From positions 1-46,759 of the forward strand of contig CAYPNP010000031.1 in assembly GCA_964412195.1 (NCBI GenBank): a DNA stretch of 46,759 nt, read 5' to 3'. How positions within the stretch are numbered: position 1 is the stretch's first letter; each line of letters begins with the position of its first letter. The position numbers and the translations under genes were made by a program. The DNA comes from CAYPNP01 sp964412195. GTDB taxonomy: Bacteria; Acidobacteriota; JAAYUB01. The notes below the pieces were generated by a model. It was not told where the DNA came from. It did not search any database and saw only the letters and a list, made by a program, of their open reading frames with translations. Below, piece by piece: positions 19,438 to 27,221 of the stretch.

Positions 19438-19644
19438 CTAGTCCATCTTGCGTTGGAGGTTGCGCATCTTCTTTCTGAGCCGCTTGCGGGCCAGCGCCTG
19501 CTTGATGCGCTTCTTCTCGCCGGGTTTGAGGAAGAAAGAGTGCTTCTTGACTTCCTTGATGATGTCTTCCTGCTGCACTTTCCGCTTGAACCGCCGGAGC
19601 GCGTTCTCCAGGCTCTCGCCGTCCTGGATCGTGATGAAGGCCAC
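19438..19644 (-). CDS. rpsU: 30S ribosomal protein S21
   Basis: A 68-residue, very basic protein with the S21 signature DGESLENALRRFKRKVQQEDI followed by a Lys/Arg-rich helix (KPGEKKRIKQALARKRLRKKM). S21 sits on the small-subunit platform near the anti-Shine-Dalgarno region and aids initiation. The start is a GTG at 19644 (VAFITIQDGES), preceded by AAAGGAGGTGAG with ideal spacing; a longer in-frame ORF to 19764 is mostly repeat and promoter sequence. A consensus promoter and a strong terminator flank it, so it is a single-gene unit. Confidence 0.95.
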   Translation of the reverse strand: MAFITIQDGESLENALRRFKRKVQQEDIIKEVKKHSFFLKPGEKKRIKQALARKRLRKKMRNLQRKMD

Positions 19645-19686
19645 TGCTCTCACCTCCTTTCCCTCGGGAGTCGCAAACGAGCGCAC

Positions 19687-19715
19687 AGTATAGGCGCGGG
19701 GCCCCGTGGTGTCAA
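19687..19715 (-). promoter_or_regulatory. Consensus sigma-70-type promoter of rpsU
   Basis: On the minus strand: TTGACA (19710-19715), a 17-bp spacer, TATACT (19687-19692). Transcription would start near 19680, about 36 nt upstream of the GTG. This is the best promoter in the window, as expected for a ribosomal protein gene. Confidence 0.8.
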
Positions 19716-19722
19716 GCAGAAA

Positions 19723-19907
19723 CGGTGAATCGGTGAGTCGGTGAATCGGCAGAGAGGGATGCAAGCTGTCCAGGGCCGTCGCCGGCTGCCGGAATCCGGT
19801 GGATCGGCCCGATCCGACCGAGCCGACCGATCAGTTGAACGCTCCGCAACCGTCCGCCGATTCACCGATTCACCGACTCACCGATTCACCGATTCACCGA
19901 CTCACCG
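19723..19907. repeat. Mirrored ggtgaatcggtgagtcgg repeats between rpsU and rpiB promoters
   Basis: The left arm (19723-19749, ggtgaatcggtgagtcgg units) begins 7 bp upstream of the rpsU -35; the right arm (19857-19907, the inverted unit gattcaccgattcaccgact) ends 6 bp before the rpiB -35. Between them lie about 107 bp, including gatcggcccgatc, with no gene. The same unit recurs at 26808-26841. Its position against two divergent promoters suggests an upstream regulatory or topological role, or simply a target preference. Confidence 0.75.
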
Positions 19908-19913
19908 TTCCCC

Positions 19914-19943
19914 TTGACGCCCCCGCCCCTTCCGGTCCAGAAT
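19914..19943 (+). promoter_or_regulatory. Possible promoter of rpiB
   Basis: TTGACG (19914-19919), an 18-bp spacer and CAGAAT (19938-19943). The -35 is good and the -10 is poor. The start point would be about 19950, shortly before the GGAGGAGG site of rpiB. Confidence 0.35.
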
Positions 19944-19969
19944 GGGCATCTGTACGCGGAGGAGGCGCC

Positions 19970-20425
19970 ATGAACGAGGCCATTATCATCGCCAGCGACC
20001 ACGCCGGGATCGAAATGAAGGCCGCCGTCGTCGACGAACTCCGGCGGCGCGGGCTGTCCGTCACCGACGCCGGGCCGGCCACCGCCGATCCCGTGGACTA
20101 CCCCGACTACGCCGCGGCCGTGGCCGGGCAAGTCTCCGGCGCCGCGTTCCCGCGCGGCATCCTGATCTGCGGCAGCGGGATCGGCATGTGCATCGCCGCC
20201 AACAAGTTCCCCGGCGTCCGGGCGGGCGTGTGCCTGACGGAGGAGATGGCCGCCCTCAGCCGGCGCCACAACGACGCCAACATCCTGGTCCTACCCGGGC
20301 GCCTCATCGGCGTCGAGGAGGCCCGGCGGATCGTGCGGGCCTGGCTGGACACTCCCTTCGAGGGCGGCCGCCACCAGCGGCGGCTGGACAAGATCGCGGC
20401 CCTCGAATCCCGCCTCAAGAAATAA
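19970..20425 (+). CDS. rpiB: Ribose-5-phosphate isomerase B
   Basis: The 151-residue protein is a full-length RpiB/LacAB-family sugar isomerase interconverting ribose-5-phosphate and ribulose-5-phosphate. Signatures are IIIASDHAGIEMK at the N-terminus, DYPDYAAAVA, the anion-binding loop GILICGSGIGMCIAANKFPGVRAGVC, where the cysteine in LICGSG is the expected base, and RRHNDANILVLPGR. The ATG at 19970 follows GGAGGAGG closely. It is divergent from rpsU and convergent with rnc. It connects well to the nearby nucleoside phosphorylases, whose ribose-1-phosphate product can enter the pentose phosphate pathway after a mutase step not seen here. Confidence 0.95.
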   Translation: MNEAIIIASDHAGIEMKAAVVDELRRRGLSVTDAGPATADPVDYPDYAAAVAGQVSGAAFPRGILICGSGIGMCIAANKFPGVRAGVCLTEEMAALSRRHNDANILVLPGRLIGVEEARRIVRAWLDTPFEGGRHQRRLDKIAALESRLKK

Positions 20426-20623
20426 GAGTTCACCACAGAGGCACAAAGAACGTAAAGCCCGATCGGGGATCAAACGTCGAACGTTGAACGCCGAACGCTG
20501 AGCTTTGAACGAAAAGCGAGAATTCCAAGGAGATCGGGATCATCGTTCAGCGTTCAGAGTTCGACGTTTAACGCTCAGCGTTCAGATCGGGCTTTGTGTG
20601 CTTTGTGCCTTTGTGGTGAATTC
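20426..20623. repeat. 198-bp composite palindrome filling the rpiB-rnc convergent junction
   Basis: It starts at the base after the rpiB stop and ends at the base before the rnc stop. The outer word is ttcaccacagaggcacaaag, mirrored at the right end; next comes agcccgatc on both sides, then degenerate aacgtcgaacgttgaacg units on both sides, with a unique centre near 20515-20540. The order of words from outside inward is the same on both arms. The plan is the same as at 10340-10540 but with a different inner word. Confidence 0.9.
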
Positions 20624-21379
20624 TTATTTCCGCTTGGGCTTGCGGGGGGAGGGGGCGGCGTCGCGGGCATGAAGTGCCTGCAGGGCCTGTTCCGCGGCGG
20701 ATCGCTGGGCGGCCTTCTTGGACGGCCCTTCGCCCTGGCCAAGCACCGCGCCGTCTACTTCCACCCGGACGAAAAACGTCTTGTTGTGGTCCGGTCCCTC
20801 CTCCCCCTGGGCGGCATAGCGGGGCGGCTGGCGGCCCGTGTTGGCGAGGTACTCCTGGAGCTGGGTCTTGAAGTCCTGCAGCACGAACTCTCGCCGGCGG
20901 AGCTGCCCCAACGACTCCCGAAAGATCCGCAGCACGAAGGCCCGCACCTGGCGGATGCCGCCGTCTAGGAAGATGGCGGCGATGACCGCTTCGAGGGTGT
21001 CGATCAGGATGTTCTGCTTCTCGCCGCCGTGGGTCTTGGTCTCGCCGCGCCCCAGCAGCAGAAACGAGCCGAGGCGCAGTTCGCGGGCGAGCGACACCAG
21101 GTGGCGGCCGCTGACCAGGTAGCTGCGGAAGCGGGACAGCTCCCCCTCGCTGCTGCCGGCGAACAGGGCGTAGAGGCGGGTGCTGATGACGAAATTCAGG
21201 ATGGAATCGCCCAGGAACTCCAGGGACTCGTTGTGGAGGAGCCCCAGCTGGGCGTTCTCGTTGGCAAAGGACTTGTGGGTGATGGCCTGCCGCAGCAGGG
21301 CGGGGTCCCGGAAGGTGTAACCCAGGAGGCGCTCCAGCTCGGAGAGGCGTTGGCTATGGTGGGGGAAGAGATCGTCCAT
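20624..21379 (-). CDS. rnc: Ribonuclease III
   Basis: A 251-residue double-strand-specific endoribonuclease. The RNase III domain covers about 10-160 with the signature HNESLEFLGDSIL (metal-binding Glu51, Glu54, Asp58) and DTLEAVIAAIFLDGG (the second acidic pair). The dsRNA-binding domain covers about 170-240 (DFKTQLQEYLANTGRQPPRY, then GPSKKAAQRSAAEQALQAL). It processes rRNA precursors and mRNA hairpins. It is downstream of the TPR lipoprotein gene by 51 bp, and that space is mostly a GC-rich hairpin. Its end abuts the palindrome at 20426-20623. Confidence 0.96.
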   Translation of the reverse strand: MDDLFPHHSQRLSELERLLGYTFRDPALLRQAITHKSFANENAQLGLLHNESLEFLGDSILNFVISTRLYALFAGSSEGELSRFRSYLVSGRHLVSLARELRLGSFLLLGRGETKTHGGEKQNILIDTLEAVIAAIFLDGGIRQVRAFVLRIFRESLGQLRRREFVLQDFKTQLQEYLANTGRQPPRYAAQGEEGPDHNKTFFVRVEVDGAVLGQGEGPSKKAAQRSAAEQALQALHARDAAPSPRKPKRK

Positions 21380-21387
21380 ACAGGTAG

Positions 21388-21417
21388 CCGGGGGAGCCCC
21401 CGCGGGGGCTCCCCGGG
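21388..21417 (-). promoter_or_regulatory. GC-rich hairpin directly upstream of rnc
   Basis: An 11-bp all-GC-rich stem (21391-21401 with 21404-21414, gggagccccc type) lies 9 bp upstream of the rnc start, with further pairing outside after a bulge. There is no T run, so it is not a terminator. In E. coli, RNase III cuts a leader hairpin of its own mRNA; a similar role here is an inference. It could also limit access to the rnc ribosome binding site, since no clear site is seen between it and the ATG. Confidence 0.55.
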
Positions 21418-21430
21418 CCCGGGGGAAGCG

Positions 21431-22309
21431 TTACTGGATGCCGAGCTCCTGCTTGGCCTGGGCGATCAGGCCCTCGCAGGTCTTGTCGCCCAACTGGTTG
21501 TTCTTCTTCAGGGTTTCGAGGATCTTCTCGATGTCGCCCTTGGCGCGCTCGCCCACGGCGCGGTTGATGGCCGCGGCCTTGGCGTAGGAGGACAGGCTCT
21601 CGTCCACCTTGTTCTCGAGGGCGTAGCAGATGCCCATCCGGTAGTAGGAGATGTCGTCCATCTTGTTGAGGGCGGTGGCCTTGGTGAACTCACCGATGGC
21701 CTTGTTCAGGGCCTCCGCCCGCTTGTCCTTGTCGGCCTTGTCGATGTGGGTTGCCTTCTGCAGGTCGACGTACCCCAAGGTGGAATAGAGGGTGCACTTC
21801 AGATCGTTGATCTGGGGGTCCCACTGCTCGGCCGGGACGTTGTCGGGCCGGACCATCTTCTCGACGATGGCCAGGGCCTTCGTGGCCAGTTCCTCGGCCT
21901 CGGCGATCTTGTTGTTCTCGGCGTAGGCGTTGGCCATCATGGTGGGGATGACCGGATTGTCCGGAATCGCCTGCATGACGATCTTGGCCTGCTCTTCCAT
22001 CTTCGCGAAATTGTTCAGGCGCTGGTAGGCCATGACGGCCTGGAAGCGCACGAACAGGGCGTTCTGGTCATTGGGATATTTCTGGAGAAACTCTTCCGCG
22101 GCGGCGACCATCTCCTGCGGGTTGCCCGCGTTGGCCTGGATCTTCTGGATCAGGGCCTGCTTCTCCTCGACGGCGATCTGCTCGGGGCTCTTCTGCGGGG
22201 CCGCCTGGGCGGCGGGCTGTGCCTGCTTCTGGTCCTTCTTCTTGTCATCGGCCAGCATGCAACCGGTCAGCGCCAGCAGCACCAGCATAAGCGACACGTA
22301 CTTCTTCAT
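21431..22309 (-). CDS. TPR-containing lipoprotein
   Basis: The 292-residue precursor has a short signal peptide with lipobox LALTGC (Cys17), a charged Gln/Ala-rich linker, and then TPR-type repeats from about 55 to 270 (EMVAAAEEFLQKYPNDQNALF, KMEEQAKIVMQAIPDN, DDISYYRMGICYALENKVDESLS). It ends in a conserved-looking helix (CEGLIAQAKQELGIQ). It is probably an outer-membrane or periplasmic scaffold. A good promoter precedes it, and rnc follows on the same strand. The spacing of GGAGGT to the ATG is short. Its partner is unknown. Confidence 0.88.
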   Translation of the reverse strand: MKKYVSLMLVLLALTGCMLADDKKKDQKQAQPAAQAAPQKSPEQIAVEEKQALIQKIQANAGNPQEMVAAAEEFLQKYPNDQNALFVRFQAVMAYQRLNNFAKMEEQAKIVMQAIPDNPVIPTMMANAYAENNKIAEAEELATKALAIVEKMVRPDNVPAEQWDPQINDLKCTLYSTLGYVDLQKATHIDKADKDKRAEALNKAIGEFTKATALNKMDDISYYRMGICYALENKVDESLSSYAKAAAINRAVGERAKGDIEKILETLKKNNQLGDKTCEGLIAQAKQELGIQ

Positions 22310-22406
22310 ATGACCTCCAGGAAAATTAATAGTCCGCGTTCTCAGTGGGAATGATTGTGGGAAGTGGCGTTTGTTTCAGGGAAAGAGCGAACGAAATAAG
22401 GGCGAT

Positions 22407-22435
22407 ATTTTATTGCCGTTTGCGTGCGGTTGCAA
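22407..22435 (-). promoter_or_regulatory. Promoter of the TPR lipoprotein gene
   Basis: On the minus strand: TTGCAA (22430-22435), a 17-bp spacer, TAAAAT (22407-22412). The predicted start near 22400 leaves a leader of about 90 nt. Confidence 0.55.
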
Positions 22436-22491
22436 GTGAATTTTTCCCGGCAGGCGGCGGACCGGTCCGTTGCCCCGGGTCGCGTGTCCGT

Positions 22492-24000
22492 CTACTTCCC
22501 GACCTGCTCGAGTGCCCGCCGGGCCGCCGCCGCCGCACCGCGGTCTTCGCCCGACAGCGCGGCGGCCTCGCGAAAGCGGGCGGCCGCCGCATCGGCCTTT
22601 TCCTGGTGGAGCAGACAGTAGCCGCTGCGGACCAGGCTCCAGCCCCGCACCCAGGCGGGGCTGCCCGCCTTCGCCAGGACCTGGTCGTACCAGCCGAGCG
22701 CCCCCGTGTAGTCCTTCCGGGCGAAGCGGGCTTGCCCCATGGTGAAGAGGGCCAGCGGGTCGTCCGGGGTCTCCGACAGAAGGGGCTTCAATGCGGCTTC
22801 CGCCTCGTCCAGGCGGCCCGCTTGGAGCAGCCGGCCCGCCTCGTCCAGGGCGGCGGACCGGGCCGCGGCTGGAGGGGGCGCGGCCGGTGCCGGCGCCGGT
22901 TCCCCGGCGGCTTCCGCTCCCGGCGCGGGCGGAGCGGCGGGCGCCGCGGCGGCGGCGCACATCGCCTGGATGTCGATGCGGGGAAGGATCCCCGCGAAAT
23001 AGTCGGCCAGGTTCTTATCCCCCTGGCGGAAATCGTCCAGCCGAGCTGTGAAGTACGGCAGGAAGGGGGAGTCCCGGTCGATCATCCCCTGGCGGTCCCG
23101 GGCCGGGTCCTGGCCGAGTTGCTCCAGCACCGCCAACTCGACCGCGTTGATCAGCGATTCGGCCACGGCCCGGGCCGGCTCGTCCTGCAGCGACGCGTCC
23201 CGGCGCTGGTCCACCAGGAGCCGCCGCAGGCCGGAGTCCTGGTTGAAGCGGGCCGCGGCCGGCTCCAGCACCGGGTCCAGGAGGTAGTGGAGGTACTCGT
23301 GGATGAAGAACCGCATGTAGCGGCCCGACCAGTCGGTGGGAGAAGCCAGGATGTAGTAGTCGCCTTCCAGGTGGACGGCGTTGATGATGCCGGGGGCGTT
23401 GACGATGTCCGGGATCACGATCAGCCGCCGGTTCAGGTACAGCCGCGCCGGCATCCGGCCGTACGAGAGCACCGCCCGCACCATGTCGATGATGGCCCCC
23501 CGGAACGATTGCAGCAGGGCCACCTCCGCGGGCCGGTGCCGGGCCCAGGCCTGGTCGAGGCGGGCGGCCCGGTAGTAGGCCGGCAGCATCTCCTCGAAAC
23601 CGATCAGGGCCTTCACCGGCGGCGCCGGCTGCCGGTCCCCCAGGTGCAGGGTGAAGCGCGGCGGGGGGTCCAGCAGCAGCGCGAAGCTGGCGTATTTGGT
23701 GTGCTGGGCGGAGGCATCCATCTCGACGTTGCGCTGCCGGTAGAAGTCCTTCAGGCGGGCCTGCAGGTCCTCCGGAACCGGCATGGCCGCGATCTCTCTC
23801 AGGACCTGGCGGCGGACGGAATCCGCCGGCTCGGTCGTCAGGCCGTAGTCGTATCCGGCGGCGTGGGCGGCGCACATCACGGCGAAGATACGCTCGTCCA
23901 ACCGGAACTCCACGTTGGCGATGTTCTCCACGGGCTGGTCCGGGCGGGCGGCCCCCCCGCAGGCGAGGACCAGCAGGACCGGCAGGACGAATCTTCTCAT
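22492..24000 (-). CDS. Putative HExxH metallopeptidase lipoprotein with C-terminal TPRs
   Basis: I do not recognise a named family. The 502-residue precursor starts with a signal peptide and lipobox LVLAC (Cys14). HEYLH at residues 234-238, in a hydrophobic setting (RFFIHEYLHYLLDPV), is the classical zinc-binding peptidase motif, and a later Glu in the helix AVAESLINAVELAVL could be the third ligand. Residues about 350-390 are a Pro/Ala-rich linker; the rest is TPR-like (DEAEAALKPLLSETPDDPLALF, DYTGALGWYDQVLAKAG). ATG 24000 is taken as the start because it begins the signal peptide; an upstream extension is not needed. An extended -10 promoter lies close by. Confidence 0.8.
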   Translation of the reverse strand: MRRFVLPVLLVLACGGAARPDQPVENIANVEFRLDERIFAVMCAAHAAGYDYGLTTEPADSVRRQVLREIAAMPVPEDLQARLKDFYRQRNVEMDASAQHTKYASFALLLDPPPRFTLHLGDRQPAPPVKALIGFEEMLPAYYRAARLDQAWARHRPAEVALLQSFRGAIIDMVRAVLSYGRMPARLYLNRRLIVIPDIVNAPGIINAVHLEGDYYILASPTDWSGRYMRFFIHEYLHYLLDPVLEPAAARFNQDSGLRRLLVDQRRDASLQDEPARAVAESLINAVELAVLEQLGQDPARDRQGMIDRDSPFLPYFTARLDDFRQGDKNLADYFAGILPRIDIQAMCAAAAAPAAPPAPGAEAAGEPAPAPAAPPPAAARSAALDEAGRLLQAGRLDEAEAALKPLLSETPDDPLALFTMGQARFARKDYTGALGWYDQVLAKAGSPAWVRGWSLVRSGYCLLHQEKADAAAARFREAAALSGEDRGAAAAARRALEQVGK

Positions 24001-24031
24001 GGGCACTCCACTCCCGGCGAAATGAGCAGCC

Positions 24032-24040
24032 ATATTACCA
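24032..24040 (-). promoter_or_regulatory. Extended -10 promoter of the metallopeptidase lipoprotein gene
   Basis: The minus strand reads TGGTAATAT about 32 bp upstream of the ATG at 24000. This resembles the extended -10 elements of amrB and the S41 gene. Confidence 0.4.
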
Positions 24041-24088
24041 CAGTCCGGGCACGACACCGGAAATGATCTGTGCCAAACCGCCGGATTC

Positions 24089-24097
24089 TGTTACAAT
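24089..24097 (+). promoter_or_regulatory. Possible extended -10 promoter of the metal exporter gene
   Basis: TGTTACAAT at 24089-24097 is a plausible extended -10. Transcription from about 24104 would support the ATG at 24129 and exclude longer ORF starts at 24063 and 24096. Confidence 0.35.
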
Positions 24098-24128
24098 GGG
24101 CGCCATTTTGATATCCGGGTCGCGAGGC

Positions 24129-24989
24129 ATGTGGGAAGTCCTGATTGAGTCCGTTCAGATCACCGTGCTGGTGTTTGTCTTCATGCTGCTGGTGGAGCTG
24201 GTGGAGCTGCGCCTCGGCCCCGCCATCAAGAAATACCTCACGTCCAAACCGGCGGTGCAGTACGTCACCAGCGCCGTCCTCGGGCTCATCCCCGGGTGCA
24301 ACGACGCGTTCGTGGTGGTGACGATGTACATCTCCGGGATCGTCTCGTTCGGGGCCCTGGTCACCGTGATGATCACCACCTTCGGGGACGAGGCCTTCGT
24401 CCTGTTCTCCGCCCTGGCCGATCCCAAGATGGGGATCCGCCCCGGCCAGATCGTCGCGCTCTGCGGGATCCTGTTCGCCGTCGGCATCGCCGGGGGCGTC
24501 CTCGCGGACGCCCTGGCCCGCCGGCTGCCCCTGCGCCTGGCGTCCAAGTGCGTCATAACCCACCACGAAGAGGAGGCCGGCCACGGGTTCCGCTGGAAGC
24601 ACTTCCTCACCGAGCACGCCTTTCGGCACGTCTTCCTCAAGCACATCCCCTCCCTGTTCCTCTGGATGCTGGGATCGCTGCTGGTCCTCCACCTGCTGGA
24701 GGAACACTTCCAGCTCTCCCACCACATCCGGGGCACCCCGGCCGGAATGGTCCTGATCGCCGGGCTGGTCGGGCTGCTGCCCTTCTCCGGGCCCAACCTG
24801 GTGTTCATCACCCTGCTCGGCCAGGGGGCCATCCCCCTTTCGGTGCTGGTGGCCAACTCCATCGTCCAGGACGGACACGGGCTCCTGCCGCTGCTGAGCT
24901 TCTCCGTCGCCGACGGTATCAAGATCAAGCTGTTCAAACTAATCCTTGGGCTGGCCGTGGGGTACGGCCTGCTTCTTGCGGGCGTTTAG
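24129..24989 (+). CDS. Putative metal exporter (PF11449 / ArsP_2-like family)
   Basis: A polytopic membrane protein of 286 residues with about eight hydrophobic segments. It has the hallmarks of the family annotated as putative manganese transporter or arsenic efflux protein: LGLIPGCNDAFVVVTMYISG followed by TTFGDEAFVLFSA in the first half, and LPFSGPNLVFITLLGQG with NSIVQDGHGLLPLLSFS in the second, suggesting two inverted halves. A His/Glu-rich loop (ITHHEEEAGHGFRWKHF) may bind metal. The true substrate in this family is not settled. The start is chosen at ATG 24129 (MWEVLIESVQ), which fits a promoter just upstream, although the ribosome site is weak. It is divergent from the metallopeptidase gene and followed by the TolC-type gene. 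Confidence 0.8.
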   Translation: MWEVLIESVQITVLVFVFMLLVELVELRLGPAIKKYLTSKPAVQYVTSAVLGLIPGCNDAFVVVTMYISGIVSFGALVTVMITTFGDEAFVLFSALADPKMGIRPGQIVALCGILFAVGIAGGVLADALARRLPLRLASKCVITHHEEEAGHGFRWKHFLTEHAFRHVFLKHIPSLFLWMLGSLLVLHLLEEHFQLSHHIRGTPAGMVLIAGLVGLLPFSGPNLVFITLLGQGAIPLSVLVANSIVQDGHGLLPLLSFSVADGIKIKLFKLILGLAVGYGLLLAGV

Positions 24990-25065
24990 CTCGCGGGATG
25001 AAACTTTGCCCCCCATCCCATCGTATTTGTTTCGTGACTCGTACCGACATCGACGAGGAGTGACC

Positions 25066-26751
25066 ATGCACCGACATCTGACCTTCAAGCGACTTGCAGC
25101 CTTCATCGCCCTGTGCCTGCTGGTGCTGCCCGACGCGGCCCTGCTGCGGGCGCAGGACCAGGGGCCCGTGGCGCCCAAGCCCGGAGAGTACCGCCCTTAT
25201 AAGACCATCGTGGAGACCGCCCGGGAGCAGGGCACGGCCCGCGACATGCACCTCGACGAGTGCATCGAGCTGGCGCTGAAGAACAACCTCAACATCGAGT
25301 ACAACCGCTACATCCCCCTCCTGCGCGAGGAGAGTTTCCTGGCCGCGCACGGCGTCTACGACTTCGTGCTCGATTCCGGCCTGGGCTACCAGAAGAACGA
25401 GAGCCCGGTGACCGACCTGCTCCGGCGCGAACTGCTGGGCATCGAGACCTACAAGAACACCAACTACAACTTCAACGTCGGCGTCTCGAAGTACCTGCCC
25501 ACCGGCGGCACCTTCGCCGTCTCCTTCGACAACAACCGGACGGCCACCAACACGAACGTCTACAATCCGACGTTCAACGGCAGCATGGACGTGTCCTTCA
25601 CCCAGCCGCTGTGGCAGAACCTGCCCATCGACTCCAGCCGCCGGAGCATCATCCTCGCGTCGAAGGACCGAACCATTTCGCAGATCGACTTCGAGAACCA
25701 GGTCTCCGACACCCTGCGCAACGTGGAGGTCGCCTACTGGGACCTGGTCAACGCCATCGAGACCCAGCGGATCTCCATCCAGAGCCGCGAGCTGGCCATC
25801 ATCCAGTACCGGGACAACCAGAAGCGGGTGGAGATCGGCACGCTGGCGCCCATCACCGTCACCCAGACCCGCGCGGAAGTGGCCCGGCAGGAGCAGGCCG
25901 TGATCGCCGCCGAGGCAGGCATCATCCAGTCGGAGAACATCCTGAAGTCGGCGATCGTGAAGGACCCGAACGACCCGGTCTGGAACCAGGTCATCATCCC
26001 CGTGGACGAGCCGCAGATCCCCGACAAGATGATGACCACGCAGGATGCCCTGGACCTGGCCTACAAGAACCGGCCGGAAATCCGCTCACTGGTCATCCAG
26101 CTTGAGAAGGACGACGTGGACATCAAGTACTTCGCCAACCAGACCAAGCCGAAGCTGGACCTCGTCGCGTCCTACAGCTCCCCCGGCGTGGCCGGCCCCA
26201 ACATCCGGACGCCGGTCCTGGATGGCGACGGCAATCCCGTCCTCGACCCCAGCGGCAACCCCGTGCTGCAGGACACCGACTTCACCGGCCGGCTCGGCAC
26301 CGTCTACGAGCAGGTCCTCAAGCAGGACTTCCCGAACTACACCTTCGCCCTGAAGCTGCAATACCCGCTGGGCAACCAGACGGCCAAGGCCAACCTGGCC
26401 AGCGCCCGGCTGGCCAAGGACCAGAACCTGACCCTGCAGCGGCAGACCCTGCAGAACATCCGGCTCGAGGTGATCAATTTCGTCCAGACCGTGGAAGTGA
26501 ACCAGCGCAGCCTCAACACCGCCATCGTCGCCCGGCAGTTCCAGGAGGAGCAGCTCAACGGCGAGACCAAGCGGTTCCAGGCCGGCCTGAGCACGAACTA
26601 CGAAGTGCTGCAGACCCAGCGCGACCTCGCCCAGGCCCGCGCCTCGGAGCTGGCAGCGAAGATCGACCTGAAGAAGTCCATCGTCGCGCTGCAGAAGGCC
26701 ACCTTCACCAACCTGAGCGACCACCAGCTGGAGATCGCCCAGGGCCGGTAG
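25066..26751 (+). CDS. TolC-family outer-membrane efflux protein
   Basis: A 561-residue precursor with a signal peptide (residues about 8-29). The TolC/OEP architecture is clear: a first half starting at MHLDECIELALKNNLNIEY, and a second repeat starting at MTTQDALDLAYKNRPEIRSL, each with long coiled helices (RVEIGTLAPITVTQTRAEVA; RFQAGLSTNYEVLQTQRDLA). It should form a trimeric channel through the outer membrane. An insert (LDGDGNPVLDPSGNPVLQD) probably sits in an extracellular or equatorial loop. No inner-membrane pump or adaptor gene is adjacent, so its partner is elsewhere. GAGGAG precedes the ATG. Confidence 0.93.
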   Translation: MHRHLTFKRLAAFIALCLLVLPDAALLRAQDQGPVAPKPGEYRPYKTIVETAREQGTARDMHLDECIELALKNNLNIEYNRYIPLLREESFLAAHGVYDFVLDSGLGYQKNESPVTDLLRRELLGIETYKNTNYNFNVGVSKYLPTGGTFAVSFDNNRTATNTNVYNPTFNGSMDVSFTQPLWQNLPIDSSRRSIILASKDRTISQIDFENQVSDTLRNVEVAYWDLVNAIETQRISIQSRELAIIQYRDNQKRVEIGTLAPITVTQTRAEVARQEQAVIAAEAGIIQSENILKSAIVKDPNDPVWNQVIIPVDEPQIPDKMMTTQDALDLAYKNRPEIRSLVIQLEKDDVDIKYFANQTKPKLDLVASYSSPGVAGPNIRTPVLDGDGNPVLDPSGNPVLQDTDFTGRLGTVYEQVLKQDFPNYTFALKLQYPLGNQTAKANLASARLAKDQNLTLQRQTLQNIRLEVINFVQTVEVNQRSLNTAIVARQFQEEQLNGETKRFQAGLSTNYEVLQTQRDLAQARASELAAKIDLKKSIVALQKATFTNLSDHQLEIAQGR

Positions 26752-26807
26752 CAGAGGAGTAAGCAGTCGACGTGCTGGGTGAATCCACCTGACGGGAGCC
26801 ACGAAAC

Positions 26808-27215
26808 GCTCCACCGATTCACCCACTCACCGATTCACCGATATTCCCCCATCCCCAAACCCCATGGTCCGCCGCCCTCCCCCGGGCGGCGGTTTTTTTC
26901 AATTGCGAATTGCCAATTTCGAATTGCGAATTGAAATCTCCGGGGCTCGGGACTTGGGATTAGAGGCTCGGCCGAATGCGGAGCGCGGAGTTGAAATCCT
27001 TTCGTGTGTTTCGTGTATTTCGTGGTTTCGATTGCGGATTTCGGATTGCGGATTGGCACTTCTGTTCCTGAGTTTCTGAGTTCCAGATTGATTTCGGATT
27101 GCGGATTGCGGATTGCGGATTGAACCCTGAAATGTCTTTGTGTCCTTTGTGGTGAATTTCTGGATTGCGGATTGACTTCGGTGTTCGAAGTTCAGCGTTC
27201 GAGGTTCGATGTTCG
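26808..27215. repeat. Mosaic of at least five repeat words between convergent genes
   Basis: The 470-bp gap 26752-27221 holds no gene. After the terminator it is a string of repeat words: gattcaccgattcaccg (26808-26841), ttgcgaattgcgaattg types (26900-26935), ggggctcgggacttggg types (26940-26965), tttcgtgtgtttcgtgtatt (27000-27031), cggatttcggattgcggat (27029-27056), ctgagtttctgagttcc (27069-27085), gattgcggattgcggat (27097-27122), ctttgtgtcctttgtggtga (27135-27154) and gttcgaggttcgatgttcg (27178-27215), ending 6 bp before the next stop codon. The second, eighth and ninth are also found at other gene ends. Confidence 0.85.
26869..26899 (+). terminator. Rho-independent terminator after the TolC-type gene
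   Basis: A 9-bp stem ccgccgccc/gggcggcgg (26869-26877 with 26884-26892), a 6-nt loop and seven T residues (26893-26899). It is the clearest intrinsic terminator in the window, 118 bp past the stop codon, with a short gattcacc repeat between. Confidence 0.9.
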
Positions 27216-27221
27216 TTTGGA

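Noticed and set aside
24129..26751. A complete tripartite efflux operon
   Set aside because: The TolC-type protein has no adaptor or RND/ABC pump beside it, and the preceding gene belongs to a different, self-contained exporter family.
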